Shown here piece after piece: positions 26,395-33,422 of a stretch of 52,610 nucleotides of DNA; position 1 is the stretch's first letter, and each line of letters opens with the position of its first letter. A program made the translations under genes and the position numbers. The notes beneath the pieces were generated by a model. That model searched no databases, was not told the origin of the DNA, and saw nothing but the letters and a program-made list of their open reading frames with translations. The stretch is from Salinivirgaceae bacterium (GTDB lineage Bacteria; Bacteroidota; Bacteroidia; Bacteroidales; SZUA-534). Location of the stretch: positions 1 through 52,610 of the forward strand of contig JAFYYA010000106.1 in assembly GCA_017557785.1 (NCBI GenBank), in the 5' to 3' direction.

Positions 26395-27882
26395 ATGATA
26401 AATTGGTTACAGTTCGACGTTAATCAGCCGCTGCTTTTCACAAGGCCGTCATTCTGGATTTTCTTTGTGGTGGTTTTTGCTGTTTTCTGCTTGATTCACA
26501 AAAAGTTGAAATGGCGCAGCGTGTGGCTTTTGGTTGCAAGTCTGTTCTTCTACTACAAGTCGAGCGGTTTTTACTTTATCTTGCTGATACTGTCGGTATT
26601 AGCCAACTACGGCTTTGGACGCGCCATTGCCGCCAACCGCAACGCAGGCAAGCGCTGGCTGGCCGTGGCCGTTGTTTTCAACCTTGCGTGGCTCGTTTAT
26701 TATAAATATGTGTACCTGTTCGCGGGCTGGTTCACACAACTCACGGGCGTGAGTGTCAGCGTTCACGACTGGCTGGGCGACAGCCTGCAAGCCATTGTCA
26801 GCGGCCACCCGCAGGTGACCGACATTGTGCTACCCGTCGGAATCTCGTTTTTCACTTTTCAAGCCATCAGCTACGTAACCGACATCTATCGCCGTAAGAT
26901 TGAGCCACTTACAAGCATTTTCGACTTTGGATTCTACTTGACGTTCTTTCCGCAACTTGTTGCCGGCCCTATTGTCCGCGCCGCCGATTTTGTGCCACAA
27001 ATCAGCCGTCCGTTCTTCATCTACCGCGAAGAGTTTGGACAAGGCTTATTCTTCATTATCAATGGTTTAGTCAAGAAGATAATTGTCGCCGACTACATCT
27101 CGGTGAATTTTGTCGACCGCATTTTCGACTCGCCAACACTCTACTCGGGATTCGAGAATCTGTTGGGCGTATATGGCTATGCCATACAGATTTACTGCGA
27201 TTTTTCGGGCTACACCGACATTGCCATCGGCATTGCCCTGTGGATGGGTTTCCGCTTGAGCGTGAACTTCAACTCGCCCTACAAAGCCGACTGCCCCACC
27301 GATTTCTGGCGGCGCTGGCACATCTCGCTCTCGTCGTGGCTGCGCGACTACCTTTACATTCCACTGGGCGGCAACCGCAAAGGCCGCGTTCGCACCTACA
27401 TCAACCTGTTTTTGGTTATGCTGATTGGCGGACTCTGGCACGGCGCCAACCTAAAATTTGTGATTTGGGGCGCGCTGCACGGATTGTATCTTATTGTCGA
27501 TAAGTTATTTAAAACGATATTCGGCACAAACAACCGTCTGCGCCCGCTTAAAATATTCCTGACATTCAATATTGTAGCCTTCACGTGGATTGTGTTCCGC
27601 GCCGACTCGCTCGCTACAGCTAATGAGATTCTGAATCAGATATTTACATCGTTCAATGCCAGCCATATTGGCGAGTATTTGGCGGCCTATTGGCAGATTA
27701 TCGCCGTAATGGTTGCCGCATACGTAATCCACTGGTTACCTAACAGAGCAAAAAACTGGTACCGCGGTCAGTTTGCCGTTATGCCGATATGGCTGCAAGT
27801 GGCCGTGACGGTGGTTGCGGTATTCGTGCTTGTGCAGTTCAGTCAGTCGGGGTTGCAGCCGTTTATCTATTTTCAGTTCTGA
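26395..27882 (+). CDS. MBOAT-family membrane O-acyltransferase (AlgI/PatA/DltB-like)
   Basis: A protein of 495 residues with about ten membrane segments. MBOAT hallmarks are YYKYVYLFAGWF, VGISFFTFQAISYVTDIYR, FPQLVAGPIVRAADFVPQI, DFWRRWHISLSSWLRDYLYIPLGGN, and LIGGLWHGANLKFVIWGALHG. His349 is the expected catalytic residue and His362 the second conserved histidine. It probably takes acyl groups from a cytoplasmic donor and passes them to the SGNH partner encoded immediately upstream. Length and motif order match the AlgI group. No alginate or teichoic acid genes are nearby. Confidence 0.92.
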   Translation: MINWLQFDVNQPLLFTRPSFWIFFVVVFAVFCLIHKKLKWRSVWLLVASLFFYYKSSGFYFILLILSVLANYGFGRAIAANRNAGKRWLAVAVVFNLAWLVYYKYVYLFAGWFTQLTGVSVSVHDWLGDSLQAIVSGHPQVTDIVLPVGISFFTFQAISYVTDIYRRKIEPLTSIFDFGFYLTFFPQLVAGPIVRAADFVPQISRPFFIYREEFGQGLFFIINGLVKKIIVADYISVNFVDRIFDSPTLYSGFENLLGVYGYAIQIYCDFSGYTDIAIGIALWMGFRLSVNFNSPYKADCPTDFWRRWHISLSSWLRDYLYIPLGGNRKGRVRTYINLFLVMLIGGLWHGANLKFVIWGALHGLYLIVDKLFKTIFGTNNRLRPLKIFLTFNIVAFTWIVFRADSLATANEILNQIFTSFNASHIGEYLAAYWQIIAVMVAAYVIHWLPNRAKNWYRGQFAVMPIWLQVAVTVVAVFVLVQFSQSGLQPFIYFQF

Positions 27883-27990
27883 GAAATCGGCCAACTCAAT
27901 CAAAAGCCTTCGTCAATCATCTGATTTACAATTGGTGAGCGATATTTTTCAAAAAAAATCGAAAAATCTCAGCAGAATAAAATTTTATAC

Positions 27991-27998
27991 TACTTTTG
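27991..27998 (+). promoter_or_regulatory. Promoter -7 element of tRNA-His
   Basis: TACTTTTG fits TAnnTTTG and ends 12 nt before the first tRNA base. No clear -33 box was found. Confidence 0.6.
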
Positions 27999-28010
27999 CC
28001 GCACCAAATG

Positions 28011-28084
28011 GTGCGCGTAGTTCAGTTGGTTAGAGCGTCAGATTGTGGTTCTGAATGTCGTGGGTTCGAGCCCCACCCCGCACC
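28011..28084 (+). tRNA. tRNA-His (GTG)
   Basis: The cloverleaf folds with D stem GTTC/GAGC, anticodon arm TCAGA-TTGTGGT-TCTGA with anticodon GTG, and T arm GTGGG-TTCGAGC-CCCAC. The discriminator base is C, and a G at 28010 can supply the extra -1 G typical of tRNA-His. The acceptor stem GTGCGCG/CCCGCAC has one C-C mismatch (28016 with 28078). A full CCA end is not encoded, because CA is followed by A. Confidence 0.93.
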
Positions 28085-28086
28085 CA

Positions 28087-28116
28087 AAAAAGCCGATTCA
28101 AACGAATCGGCTTTTC
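28087..28116 (+). terminator. Terminator after tRNA-His
   Basis: AGCCGATTC (28091-28099) pairs with GAATCGGCT (28104-28112) around AAAC, flanked by A's and TTTT. It starts directly after the tRNA. Confidence 0.9.
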
Positions 28117-28152
28117 TATTTTAAAGCTTTTGTACTGCAACAGTTGATGCTA

Positions 28153-29325
28153 TCAATCATCTTCTCTATACCAGTATTTTCCCACACATTTTTCTTCTTC
28201 TTCATCCCAATCGTAAGTATCAAGCCTAACCATTCTGAAACTATAAGTACCCGGAACGCCGCCAAATCCGATGTTGACGCGAATTGAATCGGCGCCATCA
28301 GGACCGATATTACGAGCATAACCAAAAATTATCCAATAATCTGGCTTGTTGGGCAGAGCCACTTCATACACACCTGCAGGTTCGTTATTGTCATCAACCA
28401 ACTGCATGTTTGGCGTTTTGTTATAGAAAACTTTATCGGGGAATATGCGCAAAATACCTTCATCGGCTTCACCTTCATACTTTGCTTCAATCCGAAGATC
28501 GAACGAATCGCCTTTTTTCCCGATATTTTTCCAGCATGGCGAAATCAATTGCACATCGCAGGTGTCGCCAGGCACAATTCCGCTGTGCACAATATCAATT
28601 GAGTATTTCAAATCTCTGTATTGATTCTGCCCGCGCACTATCCATCCATTCGACAATGTGCCTGCAGGATAGAGATTCTTGTCGCATTCATAAAAATAAG
28701 CCACAAGATTCAAATCTTCAGAAGCATAAATCTCTCTTGGATTTACGGTTGCGCCATCATTCCACTTATCAAACTCATAACCATCGTTAGGAACAGCTGT
28801 GAGCGTCACCGTGCTCTCATAAGCGTATGTACCGCCGCCGGTTACAGTGCCCCTGTTACTATCAGCCGACACGGTAATTACCACGTCGTCGTGAGTGGGG
28901 CCGGGCTGATCAGCCATATCGTAACCGTCTGAAATTTTGAGAAAATCTGATTCTTGATCATCTTTTAATTTTATGCCAAAAACAACCTTGTCTTGGCCAT
29001 AGCCAATTACCGAAAATATCTCTTCACTATAAATAAACGCTTCACCATCGTATGCGTATTTCAAATAAACGAAAGAGTCATCATCGGCGCCTTTCACGTA
29101 GATGTCGTATGAGTATACACTATACAATAGCGCTGCATAACCGCCTTTATTGGTGCGTATTTTGGGTTGCGACCAATTAAGTAAAAAATAGTCGTAATAG
29201 TGCTCTACCTTCAAGTCAACACCAGAAACGTCTTGCACCACGGCATGCTCAATGTTGTCGTTGCTGCATGTTGATAAAACAAACAGCATCAATGCCATAC
29301 CAAATATTGTTCCTATCTTTTTCAT
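28153..29325 (-). CDS. Surface lipoprotein with InlB-type repeat, partner of the SusC-like receptor
   Basis: A protein of 390 residues starting MKKIGTIFGMALMLFVLSTC; Cys20 in LSTCS is the probable lipid site. Residues about 147-213 form a divergent InlB/Bacteroides repeat: VVITVSADSNRGTVTGGGTY ... VTLTAVPNDGYEFDKWNDGATV ... LVAYFYE. The C-terminal half is beta-rich (YSIDIVHSGIVPGDTCDVQLISPCW). It starts 5 nt after the receptor gene ends, in the place where SusD normally lies. It has no SusD-like helical repeats and is much shorter. It may be the extracellular ligand-binding component of the receptor; this is inference from position. Confidence 0.82.
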   Translation of the reverse strand: MKKIGTIFGMALMLFVLSTCSNDNIEHAVVQDVSGVDLKVEHYYDYFLLNWSQPKIRTNKGGYAALLYSVYSYDIYVKGADDDSFVYLKYAYDGEAFIYSEEIFSVIGYGQDKVVFGIKLKDDQESDFLKISDGYDMADQPGPTHDDVVITVSADSNRGTVTGGGTYAYESTVTLTAVPNDGYEFDKWNDGATVNPREIYASEDLNLVAYFYECDKNLYPAGTLSNGWIVRGQNQYRDLKYSIDIVHSGIVPGDTCDVQLISPCWKNIGKKGDSFDLRIEAKYEGEADEGILRIFPDKVFYNKTPNMQLVDDNNEPAGVYEVALPNKPDYWIIFGYARNIGPDGADSIRVNIGFGGVPGTYSFRMVRLDTYDWDEEEEKCVGKYWYREDD

Positions 29326-29330
29326 AGCAT

Positions 29331-31385
29331 TCAGTCTTTCAAATTGATATTAAGTTTTAAGCCGACACTGAAAATTGTCGGACGGCGGAAATTATAACCC
29401 TGATCGTAGCCGATGACCAGTTCCGGATCTGTGGTTTCAGCTTTGGTGAATACCATCATATCGCTGGCGGCCACGTAAATCTTCCCGCTCAATCCATTAT
29501 GGTCAAACTTGTATCCCAAAACTATATTGTCGATGCGCAAGAACGATGAATTGTGCACGTCGCAAGATTCCGGCGTTGAGATGCCAATGATATTATACCG
29601 ATCGATTTGGGAATGGCCGTCTATTTGAAGATAAGCGCCATACACATCAAGACGAGTACTGAATCCAGCCGTTGCCGTCGGTATAGGGCTGTGATACGGG
29701 ACATAGTCTTTTTCTGTTATTTCGCCATCGCCATCCAAATCGCGATAAAGGCTCGGAAACCTATCTCCGTCTTTTTTATAGACATTTTCCATTACAAAGA
29801 ATGTCAACGGTTTGCCACCATCTTCTGCCAAAAATATCATTCCGTCTTCCGTTTGCTGCAAAACCGGATGCTCAGTATTTTCGTATCCCACAGCATATTT
29901 ATTGGCTGCGAACGTTGTCCGGACATTCCATTTAACACGTTCTGCATCAATTACTTTAGCATTCAGCAACAATTCTATTCCACGGTTGTTAAGCGACAGC
30001 GCGTCCAAGTCGACATTCCGATGAAAGAAATATCCGCCATCTTCTTCAATATAGTTTGGCTTTTCATCATAATTCTTGTGATAATAGAAATCAACAGAAC
30101 CTGACAGCCTGTTTTTTATGAAGTTGAAATCAGTTCCCAAGTTGATTGACAACGTTTTGCCAACTGCATTGTCGGAATAGTTGCGCGATGGTTTTTCGCC
30201 GGCATTCAGTCCCAGGGCGCCCACACCGGCACGCACCGTGAGCGCGTCAATCGGTTTTACACCCATCGAATACGATGCCGACAGGCGTTTCTGATTATCG
30301 CCAAATTCCTGGTCGATAGATGAATAGCGAGCGTTGGCGTTTAAGAATATGCTGCCCATGTTCGCATAAACCTGCGCATAGAAAGCGGTTTCGTCCAATT
30401 GATTATCCCACAACGACACCCCCACTCTGCCTTCAACACTTTGTTTTTCAGCAAACTGATGATTGTAATTGATATTGGCGTCAAGCATTTTGTCGGTTCG
30501 GTCAGAAACTTCATTGACATCGTCGGAAGATAGTTCCGCGCTATGATAATTGATGCCGCCGGTCAAGTTAACGTGCAGCGATTCAAGCGAATGAACCGCA
30601 TAATCGATTGCTGCTCGGCCAATGATATTTCTATTGGCCATCTCTGTGTTGATTAACCAATTGCTCTCCCACCTGCTGTAACCGTTCACGTCTATACGAA
30701 GATGATTGTCGAGAAGGCGCGGGCCAAACCACAAATTGCCAGAGAATCGCTCTACGTTCACATTGTCCCACACGCTGTTTATAAGGTTATAGCCAAAAGC
30801 CGCGCGATAAGGCATATCGGCCACAGCTCCCGACATCGAAGCATTGTGTTTGGTGCTGTACGACCTGTTGTCTTTATCATAGTCGTAGGTATTCATCGAT
30901 CCATTGCCATCGTAGGCAAAAGTCAGTTTGCCGTCTGACGGATGGCGTGTTTTAATCACGACAACGCCGTTGGCTCCTGCTTCGCCGTATGGCGCAATGG
31001 CTGCAGCATCACGCAGAACTCGAATCGATTCAATGTCATTCGGATTGAGTGCGGAAATAACATCGCCGCAAGGCTGATACAACCCATCGACAACCCAAAG
31101 CAAGTCGCTTTTATTGGACATTGCCGACGGCCCGCCGCGCGTTCTGAACGCCCCGATGCCATAAGCCGATTCGCCTTCGATGGTGATATCGAGTCCGGGA
31201 ATTTTCCCAATCAGGAAATGCCATACATCGGTTTCGACACCTGTCGCAAAATCGTCAACATTGATGACCGTGTTGGCCGTGGTAAGATAGTGGTAATCGT
31301 TGCTGTCAGCAACTTCCTGTGCCCCGACGCTGCATATTCCCATGACAGAACACAACGCAAGAGCCAACCTTCTATAATTTCTCAT
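29331..31385 (-). CDS. Short SusC-like TonB-dependent outer-membrane receptor
   Basis: A protein of 684 residues starting MRNYRRLALALCSVMGICSVGAQ. The plug domain follows directly (FLIGKIPGLDITIEGE ... RTRGGPSAMSNKSDLLWVVDGLY ... LNPNDIESIRVLRDAAAIAPYGEAGANGVVVIKT), with the SusC/RagA-like GANGVVVIKT signature. The remaining roughly 530 residues form an outer-membrane barrel ending in ...VGLKLNINLKD. Typical SusC proteins are near 1000 residues and begin with a carboxypeptidase-like domain; that domain is missing and the barrel is compact. It probably imports or binds a ligand using TonB energy. The substrate is unknown. It is co-transcribed with the lipoprotein gene downstream. Confidence 0.87.
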   Translation of the reverse strand: MRNYRRLALALCSVMGICSVGAQEVADSNDYHYLTTANTVINVDDFATGVETDVWHFLIGKIPGLDITIEGESAYGIGAFRTRGGPSAMSNKSDLLWVVDGLYQPCGDVISALNPNDIESIRVLRDAAAIAPYGEAGANGVVVIKTRHPSDGKLTFAYDGNGSMNTYDYDKDNRSYSTKHNASMSGAVADMPYRAAFGYNLINSVWDNVNVERFSGNLWFGPRLLDNHLRIDVNGYSRWESNWLINTEMANRNIIGRAAIDYAVHSLESLHVNLTGGINYHSAELSSDDVNEVSDRTDKMLDANINYNHQFAEKQSVEGRVGVSLWDNQLDETAFYAQVYANMGSIFLNANARYSSIDQEFGDNQKRLSASYSMGVKPIDALTVRAGVGALGLNAGEKPSRNYSDNAVGKTLSINLGTDFNFIKNRLSGSVDFYYHKNYDEKPNYIEEDGGYFFHRNVDLDALSLNNRGIELLLNAKVIDAERVKWNVRTTFAANKYAVGYENTEHPVLQQTEDGMIFLAEDGGKPLTFFVMENVYKKDGDRFPSLYRDLDGDGEITEKDYVPYHSPIPTATAGFSTRLDVYGAYLQIDGHSQIDRYNIIGISTPESCDVHNSSFLRIDNIVLGYKFDHNGLSGKIYVAASDMMVFTKAETTDPELVIGYDQGYNFRRPTIFSVGLKLNINLKD

Positions 31386-31546
31386 AAATAGTAGTTGTTA
31401 AAAAAGTGACGAAATATAGGATAATAAATGACACACGGCATAATTTGGCTCGTTTTTTTGCGGAAGCCAGACTCTACAAAGTCGCCCATTCAGCATATTG
31501 TCGTGTTTTCGTTAGTCAAACAGAACTATTGTTTTTATGCGTTTAA

Positions 31547-31577
31547 TTCGCTGATAAAAACAAAAACATTAGATTTG
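31547..31577 (+). promoter_or_regulatory. Promoter of the MORN-repeat gene
   Basis: TTCG (31547-31550), a 19-nt spacer and TAGATTTG (31570-31577). The -7 box is perfect and the -33 box has 3 of 4 bases. It ends 26 nt before the ATG. Confidence 0.78.
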
Positions 31578-31602
31578 CCCTATTGCTGAAAAACTGAAAC
31601 AG

Positions 31603-33318
31603 ATGAAACAAATTGCTGTCATACTGCTAATTGCGTTATCGGCAACAGCCAACGCACAAGAGAGAATAGAGAACAAATACAAAAACGGCCAAGTGGCCAG
31701 CGAAGGTGTTTTGGTTCAAGGGAAGGAAAACGGACTCTGGACCTACTACGACAGCACCGGTGTGAAAACGGAAGAAATCGAGTTCCGCAATGGTGCGGTG
31801 CACGGGCGGCTGACATACTTTTTCAGCAATGGCAAAATCCAGAATCAGGGCGAGTTCCGCAATGGCATTATGCACGGCCGCTACGTTGAGAACTACCTGA
31901 ACGGCAGCCCGAAGATGGAAGGCTACTACAAATCGGGCTATAAAGACAGCACCTGGACCTACTACAACGGCTCGGGGCTGAAATACCGCGAAGAGCGCCA
32001 CTTCCGCGACTCGGTCCTGCTGGTCAACTATTGGGAAGACGGCAAGCAACAAACCATAAAGGACGGCAAGGGAACGTTCACAACTTATTATCAGTCAGGA
32101 CAAATTAAAGAAACTGGCTACTACCTAAACGGCCGCGAAGACAGTTTGTGGAAGCGCTATTTTCCGAACGGAAATATGATGAGCAGCGGCCACTACAAGG
32201 CTGGAATCGAAGTTGGCAAGTGGCTGACCTACTATCGCGAAGGCGCGCTGAAAAGCGAAATGAACTACGAGAACGGCGTCAACATTCGCTACTATGCCAA
32301 CGGGCAGAAGGAAATGGAAGGCCATCTGAAAGATAATCAAAAAGATGGCGAATGGAATTTCTGGTATTTCGACGGCAAGCAGAAGATGCGGGTGAACTAT
32401 CGTGACGGCAAGAAAAACGGCCTGCAGACCGACTGGTTCGTGTCGGGCGGCAAGTCGGACGAGATAAATTTCGCCGACGACAAGAAGGACGGCAAGGCAA
32501 CGTGGTGGCGCGAAGACGGCAAACTCGACATTGAAGGTAACTTCAAAAACGATGTTCAGGACGGCTTGTGGACCTATTGGCGCACCGACGGCCAAAAAGG
32601 CAACGAAGGCCATTACCGCGACGGCGAAATGGACGGCCACTGGACCTACTGGTACGCCAACGGCCAGGTGTGGAAGGAAGGCGATTTTGCGCGCGGCAAG
32701 AAGGACGGGCACTGGGTTGTCTACTACGAAGACGGCAAGAAATTCCACGAAGGCGACTTTGCAAAGGGCCGCGAGACGGGCTACTGGATTCAGTGGTTCG
32801 AAGACGGCCAGACCGAGCAAACTGGCTATTTCAAAGACGGGATGATGGACAGCACTTGGAACGGATTCTATCCGAACGGCGACAAGCAATACGTTGTCAA
32901 TTACCGCTCGAACATCAAGCACGGCACGGCCACCTATTGGTACGAAGGCGGTCAGTTGCGGATGGTTGAGAACTACTCGAAAGGCGTTTACCACGGCGTT
33001 TACCAGACGTTCCGAATCAACGGCTCGAAAGAGTTTGAAGGCAGTTACCTGAACGGCGTGAAGAACGGCGTGTGGAAATATTTCAACGAGTACGGCAAGC
33101 AATTGCGCCAGGAACAATACAAGAACGGCCGCGAAGACGGCCAGTGGCTGACTTGGTACGACGAAGGCCCGCTGAACACCGAAGTCAATTATAAAAACGG
33201 TATGCGCAACGGCACCTACAAAGTGCTGACAATTAAAGGTGAAGTGGTTTATGAAGCCACCTTCAAAAATGATGATTTAGTGAAAGTGAAGGTTGACAAT
33301 CGGGGAAAAGTGAAGTAA
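31603..33318 (+). CDS. Secreted giant MORN-variant repeat protein
   Basis: A protein of 571 residues starting MKQIAVILLIALSATANAQ (signal peptide), then more than 20 copies of a roughly 23-residue unit of the type YxNGxxxxEGxYxxGxxxGxWxxY. Clear examples are YYKSGYKDSTWTYYNGSG, HYRDGEMDGHWTYWYANGQ and SYLNGVKNGVWKYFNEYGK. These are MORN-variant (MORN_2) repeats, as in proteins labelled YwqK-family antitoxins, though no toxin gene is adjacent and the protein is exported. The expected fold is an elongated beta meander. The repeats run almost to the C-terminus with no anchor or T9SS tail. Function is unknown; a periplasmic or secreted binding scaffold is possible. Confidence 0.88.
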   Translation: MKQIAVILLIALSATANAQERIENKYKNGQVASEGVLVQGKENGLWTYYDSTGVKTEEIEFRNGAVHGRLTYFFSNGKIQNQGEFRNGIMHGRYVENYLNGSPKMEGYYKSGYKDSTWTYYNGSGLKYREERHFRDSVLLVNYWEDGKQQTIKDGKGTFTTYYQSGQIKETGYYLNGREDSLWKRYFPNGNMMSSGHYKAGIEVGKWLTYYREGALKSEMNYENGVNIRYYANGQKEMEGHLKDNQKDGEWNFWYFDGKQKMRVNYRDGKKNGLQTDWFVSGGKSDEINFADDKKDGKATWWREDGKLDIEGNFKNDVQDGLWTYWRTDGQKGNEGHYRDGEMDGHWTYWYANGQVWKEGDFARGKKDGHWVVYYEDGKKFHEGDFAKGRETGYWIQWFEDGQTEQTGYFKDGMMDSTWNGFYPNGDKQYVVNYRSNIKHGTATYWYEGGQLRMVENYSKGVYHGVYQTFRINGSKEFEGSYLNGVKNGVWKYFNEYGKQLRQEQYKNGREDGQWLTWYDEGPLNTEVNYKNGMRNGTYKVLTIKGEVVYEATFKNDDLVKVKVDNRGKVK

Positions 33319-33374
33319 GAACTCCACATTAAAAAAGCAGCAAAGGCGCACCTTGCGGCACGCCTTCACAAATG

Positions 33375-33412
33375 AATGGTTAATTGTTTGCGACTATTCT
33401 TTAATAACCATT
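33375..33412. terminator. Inverted repeat between convergent genes
   Basis: AATGGTTA (33375-33382) and TAACCATT (33405-33412) are perfect inverted arms around 22 nt. A weaker AAGGCG/CGCCTT pair lies just upstream. Possibly terminates transcripts from the MORN gene and the convergent gene at 33423, but there is no strong T run. Confidence 0.35.
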
Positions 33413-33422
33413 AGATAAATTC

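Noticed and set aside
28001-28014. Hairpin GCACC-AAAT-GGTGC at the 5' end of tRNA-His
   Set aside because: The right arm is the start of the tRNA acceptor stem, so the symmetry may be fortuitous or belong to the 5' leader; no separate element is supported.
32125-33117. Minus-strand open frame of about 330 codons
   Set aside because: It is the antisense shadow of the MORN repeat gene; its hydrophobic Val/Ala/Phe-rich pattern is what repeat codons give on the opposite strand, and it has no signal or domain.
31603-33318. YwqK-type antitoxin of a toxin-antitoxin pair
   Set aside because: No small toxin-like gene is adjacent and the protein has a signal peptide.
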